Assembly: GCA_030750975.1 (NCBI GenBank)
Contig: JASMHC010000003.1
Location: 1 to 64,000 of the forward strand
Reading direction: 5' to 3'
Source: Paracoccaceae bacterium
GTDB taxonomy: Bacteria > Pseudomonadota > Alphaproteobacteria > Rhodobacterales > Rhodobacteraceae
Length of the DNA: 64,000 nucleotides
The translations under genes and the position numbers were made by a program. This document shows positions 18,051 through 26,044 of this stretch, piece by piece. Every line of letters begins with the position of its first letter. The stretch's first letter is position 1. The notes below the pieces were generated by a model. The model saw only the letters and a list, made by a program, of their open reading frames with translations. It did not search any database and was not told the DNA's origin.

Positions 18051-19399
18051 GCGCCGGCCTCCTGAGCGTTTTCGATTTCAAGCGTCCCACCATGGGCTTT
18101 TGCAACATCGGAAGCGATGGTCAATCCAAGACCCGAGCCGACGATCCCCTCGGCATTTTCGCCTCGTGAAAACCTTTTGATGATCGTTTCCAAATCCGAT
18201 GTCGGGAATCCACCGCCTTCATCCTGGACTTTTACAAAGGCAAATTGTCCCAATGTTCCGGCGGAGATTTGAACGCAACTATCGACAGGCGAGAATTTCA
18301 GTGCGTTGTCTATCACATTGCGCAATGCACTTTGCACCAGCACAGGATCACCCGGGAAGGTGACGTTTTCGTCCAGCCGAAACTTCAATTGGATGTCGCG
18401 AAGCTCGGCCGCCGGTGTCATGCGTCCAACGATCTCGCTTACAATATCGCTTAAATTTAATTGCGCCTTCATCAAGCTGTCTGTCCGCAGCGAAACCATC
18501 GCATGGTCCAGCATCTGCCCCGCGGCCCGGCTGCTTTCATCAATCGCTCTGATCATATCTTTCAACGCGGCTCGGTTTTCTTCCCGCTCAACGCGCATCA
18601 GGGTCGTTTCGGCACGTGTTCTGACAATGGCAAGCGGGGTGCGCAATCGGTGCGCGGCATCTGCGATAAACTCCTCGGTCCGTGATAGTGAGTTGGACAA
18701 ACGGTCCATAAATGAATTCAGCGACGTCACAAGCGGCACCATCTCAACGGGAACAGGAGCGGCGACGGCGCGAAGTTCACTTGGGCCCCGGCGGCTGACA
18801 GACTCGGTCAGACGCACCAGAGGCGCAACGGTGGCTTTCGCTGTAATCAAGGCCAAAGCCACAACAAGAACAAACACCCCGAAACCGACCCACGCCGATA
18901 TGCGCACAACACGGGCAATCAGCGATGCCTGACCATCCTGTGTTTGCGCAAGTGCAATAAACAGGCGAACCGGGTTTTCACCTGTTGTCATGGCACGCGA
19001 AGTGACCACGACACGGACGGTTTCATCCTGATACGTCTCAGTCGCGAACTCGTGATTGCCAGACTCCGGTGCGGGTGGAAAAGGCAGGTCATCATAGCCG
19101 GTCAGGAAAGTCTGATCGGTCTTGATTGCATAAAACACACGATCATTCGACACGTTGCTCAACATCGAAAACGCCGAATAAGGCAGGTCAATTTGAATTT
19201 CGCCGTCAACGACCGAAGCCGAATCCAAAATGGCCGTGGCCGATGCGCGAAGGATGTTGTCCTGGCTTTCTTCGGCCAACTGAACAGCCAACCGCTGAAA
19301 CACGAAAAACAAACCGAGCGCCAGAACTAGCGCGCCGCCAAGCAACATGATCAACAGACGGCGTCGAATGGACCCTTTGATATTGATTGGGGTAATCAT
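18020..19399 (-). CDS. tctE: TctE-like sensor histidine kinase
   Basis: The 459-aa product has a membrane helix at about 15-35, a periplasmic 2CSK-type sensor region, a second helix at about 165-190, a HAMP-like linker, HisKA with the phosphoacceptor in ADAAHRLRTPL and a HATPase domain (NVIDNALKFSP, DEGGGFP, GSGLGLTIASD). AHRLRTPL is typical of TctE kinases. Its start overlaps the end of the regulator gene by 4 nt. With the divergent tctCBA operon, it likely senses the tricarboxylate-like substrate. Confidence 0.9.
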   Translation of the reverse strand: MITPINIKGSIRRRLLIMLLGGALVLALGLFFVFQRLAVQLAEESQDNILRASATAILDSASVVDGEIQIDLPYSAFSMLSNVSNDRVFYAIKTDQTFLTGYDDLPFPPAPESGNHEFATETYQDETVRVVVTSRAMTTGENPVRLFIALAQTQDGQASLIARVVRISAWVGFGVFVLVVALALITAKATVAPLVRLTESVSRRGPSELRAVAAPVPVEMVPLVTSLNSFMDRLSNSLSRTEEFIADAAHRLRTPLAIVRTRAETTLMRVEREENRAALKDMIRAIDESSRAAGQMLDHAMVSLRTDSLMKAQLNLSDIVSEIVGRMTPAAELRDIQLKFRLDENVTFPGDPVLVQSALRNVIDNALKFSPVDSCVQISAGTLGQFAFVKVQDEGGGFPTSDLETIIKRFSRGENAEGIVGSGLGLTIASDVAKAHGGTLEIENAQEAGACVSLYFSLV

Positions 19400-20061
19400 T
19401 TGTTCGCCAACAGATATCCGACACCACGCACGGTTTTAATTTCCACGCGGCTGCCCAGCAGGTGTTTTCGCAAGCGCCCGATATAGACTTCAATCGCGTT
19501 CTCCGAAACGTCCTCATCATACGAGAACAGACGGTCCAGCAGTTTGGATTTGGAAAAAATCTGTTCGGGCGCGCTCGCGAAAATTTCAAAAAGCCGGAGC
19601 TCGCGGTTTCGCAGTGTGATCTTGTTGGGACCCACCTTCAAAGTGCCGGACAACGAATCAAATTCCACGTCACCAATCATTATGACGTTACGAGACGCCC
19701 CCCCTTTTCGGCGCAAAACGGCACGGCAGCGGGCCTCGAGTTCGGAAAAATCGAAGGGTTTGGTGATGTAATCGTCTGCCCCAAGATCAAGAATTCCGAC
19801 GCGGTCCGAAACCTCGGATCTGGCTGTGGTAACAATGACCGGCACCGGATCATTGGCTGATCTGTGGGTGTTTAGAAACGAACGCCCGTCACCGTCCGGC
19901 AACATAATATCTAACAAAATCAGATCATAATCTGTCGTGGCCCTAAAATCTGCGGCCTCTTCCAACGTGGCCGCATGATCAACCACATGTCCGTCCAGCG
20001 ACAGCCTGTCGACGGTAGCGGATGCCAAATCATGATTGTCTTCTATCAGCAAAAATCTCAT
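19396..20061 (-). CDS. tctD: TctD-like OmpR-family response regulator
   Basis: The 221-aa product has a REC domain (LIEDNHD, phosphoacceptor Asp51 in LILLDIMLPDGDG, TKPFDFSE) and a winged-helix DNA-binding domain at about 125-220 (ITLRNRELRLFEIF, ENAIEVYIGRLRKHL, VRGVGYLL). I chose ATG 20061 (MRFLLIED) because the REC fold starts there. It is divergent from tctC across about 106 bp and presumably activates that operon. Confidence 0.93.
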   Translation of the reverse strand: MRFLLIEDNHDLASATVDRLSLDGHVVDHAATLEEAADFRATTDYDLILLDIMLPDGDGRSFLNTHRSANDPVPVIVTTARSEVSDRVGILDLGADDYITKPFDFSELEARCRAVLRRKGGASRNVIMIGDVEFDSLSGTLKVGPNKITLRNRELRLFEIFASAPEQIFSKSKLLDRLFSYDEDVSENAIEVYIGRLRKHLLGSRVEIKTVRGVGYLLANK

Positions 20062-20167
20062 CGGTTTCGGCAAAAATCTCGTTCGTGTCAGGTTAGTGTC
20101 AGCTTGGTCGACAAGGTTCCCCACGATGGGCGGCAATGAATGCCGCTGTCAATGTGGAGGAAAAAAC
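20062..20167. promoter_or_regulatory. Divergent tctD/tctC promoter region
   Basis: This 106-bp interval separates the start codons of tctD (minus) and tctC (plus). It must carry both promoters and any TctD operator. I saw no long perfect palindrome. GGAGG at about 20155-20159 is the tctC ribosome site. Confidence 0.5.
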
Positions 20168-21151
20168 ATGACATTCGAATTCACCCGCCGCACCGTCATG
20201 GCTGCTGCGGCAGCAGCAATGACCCTTGGCTCTTCAGCAATGGCCGGTGGCAATCAAGTTCTTGACAGTATCCACTTCCTGATCCCCGGCGGTGCAGGCG
20301 GTGGCTGGGATGGTACCGCGCGCGGTACTGGTGAAGCCCTGACCAACGCAGGTCTGGTTGGAACAGCATCGTATGAGAACATGTCTGGCGGCGGCGGCGG
20401 CGTCGCAATCGGTTATCTGATCGAAAACGCCGAAAGCAACTATGGCACACTGATGGTCAACTCGACCCCGATCGTGATCCGTTCACTAACCGGCGTCTTC
20501 CCGCACAATTTCCGTGATCTGACCCTCGTTGCGGGCACCATTGGCGACTACGCTGCCCTCGTTGTCAGCGCGGACAGCCCGCTGAACTCGATGGCAGATT
20601 TACTAGCAGCCTATGACGCTGACCCAAGCGGCACAGCCATCGGTGGCGGCTCAGTACCGGGCGGCATGGACCATCTGGTTGCGGCGATGGTGATGGAAGC
20701 CGCGGGCAAAGACGCGCTTGGCGTGAAGTACATCCCTTATGACGCAGGCGGCAAAGCCATGGCAGCCCTGCTGTCTGGCGAAATCAAAGCCTTGTCGACT
20801 GGCTTCTCTGAGGCCGTTGCTTTGGCGCAGGCTGGCGAAGTCAAAATCCTTGGGGTGACCGCGGACGAACGTGTTGACGCATATGCCGACGCACCAACCA
20901 TGGTCGAACAAGGCATCGACACCACTTTTGTGAACTGGCGCGGCTTTTTTGGCGCACCTGGTCTGCCTGCTGACAAGCTGGCAGCTTATCAGGAAGCAAT
21001 CGCGAAGATGTACGACACCCCCGAGTGGGAAGCTGTCCGCGCACGCAACGGCTGGGTGAATATCCACAACCCGGGCGACGACTTCAAAGCCTTCCTGGAA
21101 GATCAGGAAAAAGTCATTGGTGACCTGATGCGCAAGCTGGGCTTCCTGTAA
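20168..21151 (+). CDS. tctC: Tripartite tricarboxylate transporter, substrate-binding protein TctC
   Basis: The 327-aa product is the periplasmic receptor of a TTT-family transporter. The N-terminus has a twin-arginine motif (FTRRTVM) followed by a hydrophobic run to SSAMAGG, so Tat export is possible. LIPGGAGGGWDGTARGTGEAL near the mature N-terminus is the family ligand-binding loop. ATG 20168 has a strong TGGAGG site. An internal terminator follows the gene, so the receptor should be made in excess over TctB and TctA. Confidence 0.95.
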   Translation: MTFEFTRRTVMAAAAAAMTLGSSAMAGGNQVLDSIHFLIPGGAGGGWDGTARGTGEALTNAGLVGTASYENMSGGGGGVAIGYLIENAESNYGTLMVNSTPIVIRSLTGVFPHNFRDLTLVAGTIGDYAALVVSADSPLNSMADLLAAYDADPSGTAIGGGSVPGGMDHLVAAMVMEAAGKDALGVKYIPYDAGGKAMAALLSGEIKALSTGFSEAVALAQAGEVKILGVTADERVDAYADAPTMVEQGIDTTFVNWRGFFGAPGLPADKLAAYQEAIAKMYDTPEWEAVRARNGWVNIHNPGDDFKAFLEDQEKVIGDLMRKLGFL

Positions 21152-21170
21152 GTTGACTTTATGCACTCAT

Positions 21171-21204
21171 GACCGGCCTAATTGTTGGGCCGGTCATTTT
21201 TTTT
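21171..21204 (+). terminator. Rho-independent (attenuating) terminator tctC/tctB
   Basis: GACCGGCC (21171-21178) and GGCCGGTC (21188-21195) form a perfect 8-bp GC-rich stem, followed by ATTTTTTTT. tctB starts only 15 nt downstream and its ribosome site GGGAGGG follows directly. Partial read-through probably sets binding protein above membrane components. Confidence 0.85.
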
Positions 21205-21218
21205 GGGGGGAGGGAACA

Positions 21219-21707
21219 ATGGCACTTGATCGCTGGATCGCATTCGTCATTCTTTGCGTAGCACTTGCCTATGGCTACGCCGCATATTTCACAATGGACC
21301 AACTGTTGCCGCCATTCATGCAGCGCAACCCGATCTGGCCCAGCACATTTCCGAAAATTCTGGCTGTACTTGCTGTTCTGACATCGCTTGTCATCCTCTT
21401 GGGGCTTGAGAAACCCTCGGCAGACGCTGCCGAGAAAAAGCCTGACATCGATTATCGCCGCCTCGCGGACTACCATCTCGGGCAAGCTGTTCTGTTACTG
21501 GGACTTATGGTGGCCTATGCCCTGACCCTTCGACCGCTCGGCTTTTTGTTGGCAACTACAGGATTTCTTAGCCTTGGCGCAATTGCGTTGGGTGAGCGCA
21601 AAATCTACATTCTGATCCCCGTTGCCGTGATAGCAACCGGTGTGGTCTGGTATCTTGTTCAAGTCGTTCTCGGGATATTCCTGCGTCCGCTTCCGTGGTT
21701 CATGTAA
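21219..21707 (+). CDS. tctB: Tripartite tricarboxylate transporter, small membrane subunit TctB
   Basis: The 162-aa product has four predicted membrane helices: about 8-26 (FVILCVALAYGYAAYF), then around 45-62, 85-102 and 125-150. This is the TctB pattern. ATG 21219 follows GGGGAGGG. It sits between tctC and tctA, with a 12-nt gap to tctA. Confidence 0.9.
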   Translation: MALDRWIAFVILCVALAYGYAAYFTMDQLLPPFMQRNPIWPSTFPKILAVLAVLTSLVILLGLEKPSADAAEKKPDIDYRRLADYHLGQAVLLLGLMVAYALTLRPLGFLLATTGFLSLGAIALGERKIYILIPVAVIATGVVWYLVQVVLGIFLRPLPWFM

Positions 21708-21719
21708 GGAGGCTCTGAC

Positions 21720-23240
21720 ATGATTGAAGGACTTATGATTGGCCTCGGGGCCGCGTTCTCACTCCAGAACCTGCTGATGGTGATTGCTGGTTGTCTGATC
21801 GGGACATTCATCGGCATGCTGCCGGGGCTTGGCCCGATGTCGATCATCGCGATCATGATCCCAGTGGCGATTACGATTGGCGACCCTTCGGCGGCACTGA
21901 TCCTGCTAGCAGGTGTTTACTACGGAGCAATTTTCGGCGGCTCGACCTCATCCATCCTGCTGAATGCCCCCGGAGTTGCTGGCACGGTCGCCACCAGCTT
22001 TGACGGCTACCCCTTGGCCCGAAAGGGCATGGCAGGAAAAGCACTAACCATCGCCGCGATCTCGTCTTTTGCGGGGGGCACGATAGGTGCGATCCTTTTG
22101 ATGGTCTTCGCACCGATGCTTTCCACGGTAGCATTGCTATTCCACTCGGCTGAGTATTTTGCACTGATGGTCGTGGGCCTGTCCGCAATCGCTGCATTTG
22201 CGGGAACGGGAAATGTTGCAAAGGCAATCCTGATGACCGTTCTTGGCTTGATTATGGCAACGGTAGGCGAAGGTGCTTTGTTCAACATGCCGCGCTTCAC
22301 GATGGGCCTGATGGACCTGCAATCCGGTTTCAGCTTTATCACTTTAGCAATGGCCATGTTTGCCCTGCCAGAGGCAATTTTCCTTGTGCTAAACCCGGCA
22401 CGCTCGGCGCAATCGGGCGGTGACGCCGGCAAGATCACAGGGCTTCGCGTGTCACGTGAAGAAGCCCGCAAAATCGTGCCTGTTATCAGCCGCCAGTCGA
22501 TCCAAGGGTTCTTTATTGGTGTCTTGCCTGGCGCAGGAGCAACGATTGCGTCCTTCCTTGGCTATGCGGTGGAGCGCAATATCGCCTCAAAGGAAGAGCA
22601 AGAGGAATTTGGCCACGGATCAATCAAGGGTCTGGCCGCACCGGAAACCGCCAACAACGCGGCATGCACTGGATCGTTTGTGCCATTGCTTACACTGGGT
22701 ATTCCAGGGTCAGGCACCACGGCGATCCTTCTGGGCGCCCTTATCGCGCTGAACGTGACCCCCGGCCCGCGCCTTATGATCGACGACCCGCAGATTTTCT
22801 GGGCGGTCATAATCTCGATGTATATTGGCAATCTGGTACTGCTGATCTTGAACCTGCCGCTGATCCCGTACATCGCCAAGGTGCTGGCCATTCCGCGCAA
22901 CTACCTGATCCCGTTCATTCTGTTCTTCACCCTGATGGGCAGCTATATCGGGCAGAATAATTCAACCGAGCTGCTGATCCTTGTCGGCATGGGTGTCGGC
23001 GCCACAATCCTAAAATTTGCCGACTATCCGCTTGCCCCGCTGTTGATTGGCTTCATTTTGGGCAGCATGTTGGAAGACAACTTCTCGCGCTCAATGCAGC
23101 TATATGATGGTATCGGCTTTGTTTTGGATCGCCCGATGACGCTTGGTCTGCTGGTTATCGCTGCATTGCTTGTGGTGATCCCCAGCTATCGTGCACGACG
23201 TGCGCGGGCGCGACAGCAAGGGGTTGCCGAGGGTGATTAA
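21720..23240 (+). CDS. tctA: Tripartite tricarboxylate transporter, large membrane subunit TctA
   Basis: The 506-aa protein is the main permease of the TTT system, with about 11-12 membrane helices. Family motifs include GTFIGMLPGLGPMSIIAIMIP near the start, YYGAIFGGSTSSILLNAPG, and GVLPGAGATIASFLGYAVE in the second half. AAGGAGG precedes ATG 21720 at ideal spacing. With TctC and TctB it would import citrate or another tricarboxylate-like acid using an ion gradient. Confidence 0.96.
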   Translation: MIEGLMIGLGAAFSLQNLLMVIAGCLIGTFIGMLPGLGPMSIIAIMIPVAITIGDPSAALILLAGVYYGAIFGGSTSSILLNAPGVAGTVATSFDGYPLARKGMAGKALTIAAISSFAGGTIGAILLMVFAPMLSTVALLFHSAEYFALMVVGLSAIAAFAGTGNVAKAILMTVLGLIMATVGEGALFNMPRFTMGLMDLQSGFSFITLAMAMFALPEAIFLVLNPARSAQSGGDAGKITGLRVSREEARKIVPVISRQSIQGFFIGVLPGAGATIASFLGYAVERNIASKEEQEEFGHGSIKGLAAPETANNAACTGSFVPLLTLGIPGSGTTAILLGALIALNVTPGPRLMIDDPQIFWAVIISMYIGNLVLLILNLPLIPYIAKVLAIPRNYLIPFILFFTLMGSYIGQNNSTELLILVGMGVGATILKFADYPLAPLLIGFILGSMLEDNFSRSMQLYDGIGFVLDRPMTLGLLVIAALLVVIPSYRARRARARQQGVAEGD

Positions 23241-23245
23241 TGCAA

Positions 23246-23279
23246 AAACGGGGCGCAAATTTGTGCCCCGTTTTCTTTG
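23246..23279 (+). terminator. Terminator after tctA
   Basis: AAAACGGGGC (23246-23255) pairs perfectly with GCCCCGTTTT (23266-23275) and is followed by CTTT. The flanking A and T runs make it a bidirectional-type rho-independent terminator. The CoA-transferase gene downstream may have its own promoter or depend on read-through. Confidence 0.85.
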
Positions 23280-23321
23280 AAATGGCCCCAAACCTGATCC
23301 GTTTCTTTGATCCTGAACACC

Positions 23322-24506
23322 ATGACCAAACCACTTCAAAACATCCGCGTCCTAGATCTGACAAACGTACTTGCCGGCCCCTATTGCTGCTACCAACTGG
23401 CTCTTATGGGGGCTGAGGTTATCAAGGTCGAGCGGCCAGGTTCAGGCGACTTGGCGCGCAATCTGGGGGCCGACCCAAACCGGAACAAGGCAGGCATGGG
23501 GATCAGTTTTCTGGCGCAAAATGCCGGAAAGAAATCGGTCACGCTGGATTTGAAAGCCGAGCGCGGCAAAGAGCTTTTGATGGCGCTGGTCCGAACCGCC
23601 GATGTCTTGGTTGAAAACTTCAGACCCGATGTGATGTCGCGGCTAGGTTTGGGATACGATGTTCTGAAGCAAGAAAACCCCAGTCTGATTTACTGCGCCA
23701 TCAGCGGCTTTGGTCAGGATGGCCCACGCAAGGGTGATCCCGCCTATGACCAGATCGTACAGGGCATTTCAGGTGTCATGTCGGTCACTGGCACCCCCGA
23801 AAACACCCCGCTGCGCGTTGGCTATCCTCTGGCAGATACCATCGGCGGTATGACGGCTGCGTTTTCGATTTCTACTGCACTGAATGCAAAACCGAGAGGC
23901 GCGTTTCTGGATATCTCAATGACGGATGCCGTCATTTCGTCGATGGGATGGGTTGTTTCGAATTACCTGATCGGAGGTGTCGAACCCGCTGTCTTGGGTA
24001 ATGAAAACATGACCTCGGCACCGTCAGGCACATTCGCCACAGCGGACAATCCTATCAACATTGCAGTAAACAGGGACAAGCAATGGCAGGCTCTGGCCCG
24101 CCATTTATATCGGCATGATTTGTTGCGCGATCCTGCCTATGCAACGCGCGAAGACAGAAAACGCAACCGGCATGCGTTGCGGAACGAGCTGGAAGCGACC
24201 TTGAAAAAAAGAAGCTCGAAAGATTGGGTTCCCGAGCTGAATGCGCTTGGTGTGCCAACCGGACCAGTTTTGACAGTCCCCCAAGTCTTGAACGATCCGC
24301 AGGTGAAAAATCGCAATCTGATCGTGTCCATCGCTACGGGTGAAGAGAATATTCAACTATCGGGCAGCCCGGTCGTCATCGACGGGAACCGCCCCCTGCC
24401 CGAAACGCCACCGCCGGTTTTGGGAGTGGATAACATGGCGGTTTGGTGCGACCTAGGTTTGACAGACGAAGAGATCGACAAACTGAAAAGCGAGGACATA
24501 ATATGA
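23322..24506 (+). CDS. Class III (CaiB/BaiF) CoA-transferase
   Basis: The 394-aa protein belongs to the family III CoA-transferases, which move CoA between acyl-CoA and a free acid through an aspartyl intermediate. Asp172 in VGYPLADTIGGM fits the catalytic position. LDLTNVLAGPYCCYQLALMGAEVIKVERPG is the usual N-terminus. ATG 23322 is preferred over an in-frame TTG at 23307. It overlaps the next gene by 4 nt (ATGA). With TctCBA upstream and a citryl-CoA-lyase-like gene downstream, it probably activates the imported acid. The substrate is not proven. Confidence 0.85.
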   Translation: MTKPLQNIRVLDLTNVLAGPYCCYQLALMGAEVIKVERPGSGDLARNLGADPNRNKAGMGISFLAQNAGKKSVTLDLKAERGKELLMALVRTADVLVENFRPDVMSRLGLGYDVLKQENPSLIYCAISGFGQDGPRKGDPAYDQIVQGISGVMSVTGTPENTPLRVGYPLADTIGGMTAAFSISTALNAKPRGAFLDISMTDAVISSMGWVVSNYLIGGVEPAVLGNENMTSAPSGTFATADNPINIAVNRDKQWQALARHLYRHDLLRDPAYATREDRKRNRHALRNELEATLKKRSSKDWVPELNALGVPTGPVLTVPQVLNDPQVKNRNLIVSIATGEENIQLSGSPVVIDGNRPLPETPPPVLGVDNMAVWCDLGLTDEEIDKLKSEDII

Positions 24507-25282
24507 GCGACGTTGCAGACTGGTGGCGAACATCAATCGTCGACATGCAACCCGGTCGTATCGAACTTCGCGGCACACCCATTCAGGAACTGATCGGCAA
24601 TCTCAGCTTTTCAGAAATGATATGGCTCATGGTTCGCGGGGATCGGCCAACCGCGGATCAGGCGGGGCTGTTCGAGGCGGCTTTGGTGTCAGCTGTTGAT
24701 CATGGACCGCAAGCTCCGTCGATCGCAGCGGCACGTATGGCCGTGACATGTGGTTTGCCGTTGAACAATGCTATGGCAAGCGCCGTAAACATGCTGGGCG
24801 ATGTCCACGGCGGCGCAGGAGAGCAAGCTGTCGAACTCTACCATCATATCGACCAGTTTGACGGGCCAACCAGCGCGGGGCTGGATGACTGGATTTCTTT
24901 GCGCGGGAAAATAATCCCGGGCTTTGGTCACAGGTTTCACAATCCGGTTGATCCAAGGGCACCTCGCCTGATGGAACTGGTCACCATCGCGGTTGAGGCG
25001 GGTGCCTGTTCTGGACGTTATGCAGAAATCGCCAAGGCGATTGAACAACAGCTGGCCCACCGCAAAGGAAGCGCTATCCCAATGAATATCGACGGTGCGA
25101 CAGCGGTAATCTACGCAGAACTGGGATTTGAGCCTGCCCTAGCACGCGGATTGTTCTGTCTGTCCCGATCTGTCGGCATTTTGGCGCATGCATGGGAACA
25201 GAAACTACAGGGTGGTCGGAACAAAGGCCCCACGCCACCAAAATACCTTTGGACATTTGAGGCCGACCCAAGCTTTCGGTAG
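24503..25282 (+). CDS. Citryl-CoA lyase / citrate synthase-like protein
   Basis: The 259-aa product is a short citrate-synthase-fold protein. It keeps the catalytic triad positions: His102 in GDVHGGAGEQA, His143 in GFGHRFHNPVDPR, and Asp197 in MNIDGATAV. It lacks the large N-terminal part of true citrate synthase, as citryl-CoA lyases do. It would cleave a citryl-CoA-type thioester into acetyl-CoA and an oxo-acid such as oxaloacetate. Translational coupling to the CoA-transferase (ATGA overlap) supports a two-step activate-and-cleave pathway. Confidence 0.82.
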   Translation: MSDVADWWRTSIVDMQPGRIELRGTPIQELIGNLSFSEMIWLMVRGDRPTADQAGLFEAALVSAVDHGPQAPSIAAARMAVTCGLPLNNAMASAVNMLGDVHGGAGEQAVELYHHIDQFDGPTSAGLDDWISLRGKIIPGFGHRFHNPVDPRAPRLMELVTIAVEAGACSGRYAEIAKAIEQQLAHRKGSAIPMNIDGATAVIYAELGFEPALARGLFCLSRSVGILAHAWEQKLQGGRNKGPTPPKYLWTFEADPSFR

Positions 25283-25360
25283 CAGATAAAATGCTTACAA
25301 ATTTGCCGTTTGTGCACGTCTCTGAAATCTGAACCAGCGGGGTAGAGCCCGTGCCACACG

Positions 25361-25372
25361 GTCGTATACGAC
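25361..25372. promoter_or_regulatory. Palindrome GTCGTATACGAC
   Basis: A perfect 12-bp palindrome lies in the 175-bp gap between the convergent lyase and putR genes. It has no T-run and does not match an operator I know. Confidence 0.3.
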
Positions 25373-25457
25373 TGGTCAAGTTGAAGCGTGGCTAACATAA
25401 CCGAGCCGAAACTTCATTTAGGCAGCTGGTTTTGTTTCAGCTAAAATGCAGAGCCAC

Positions 25458-25931
25458 CTAAAGCGATTGTACCCCGTTGTCGCGCACGCTTTCCATTGAC
25501 ACATAGGTCGAACTTGAGGCCACGAATGGCAGGGTTGAAATGCGTTCGCTCAGAACCCGTCGATACGCGGCGATATCCCCGGTTCTGACTTTGACGAGAT
25601 AGTCGAATCCCCCCGCGATCATGTGGCATTCCTCGACCTCGCTGATTTCCCGGACAGCGCGGTTAAAGGCCTTTAGGGCGTGCTCTCTGGTGTCTGAAAG
25701 CTTGATCTCGACAAAGGCGATATGCTCCAACCCCAACTTTCTGGCCGACAGTTCCGCACGGTATCCCGTGATCACGCCTTCAGCCTCAAGCCGTTTTACA
25801 CGGGCGGTAACAGGTGTTTTGGAAAGGCCGACCTGTTGGGCAAGGTCGGTCATGGATATCCGGCCATTGTGACTGAGGACACCCAGAATCAAACGGTCAT
25901 ATCGATCCAATTCCGAAGATTTGTCATCCAT
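25458..25931 (-). CDS. putR: Lrp/AsnC-family regulator, probable PutR
   Basis: The 157-aa product has an AsnC-type N-terminal helix-turn-helix (MTDLAQQVGLSKTPVTARVK) and a C-terminal RAM ligand domain (AFVEIKLSD, MIAGGFDYLVKV). It is divergent from putA across about 113 bp. That is the arrangement of PutR, the proline-responsive activator of putA in alphaproteobacteria. The symbol rests on this context. Confidence 0.88.
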   Translation of the reverse strand: MDDKSSELDRYDRLILGVLSHNGRISMTDLAQQVGLSKTPVTARVKRLEAEGVITGYRAELSARKLGLEHIAFVEIKLSDTREHALKAFNRAVREISEVEECHMIAGGFDYLVKVRTGDIAAYRRVLSERISTLPFVASSSTYVSMESVRDNGVQSL

Positions 25932-26044
25932 TTTGCCTAAGTTTCCAGATTATTATGGTTGAATTCACTGCAATGTACGAAACAGAAGTCAATTCGTCCA
26001 CGTAAATCACGATACAATTGCCACGATCTAAGGACAGGTGCGCC

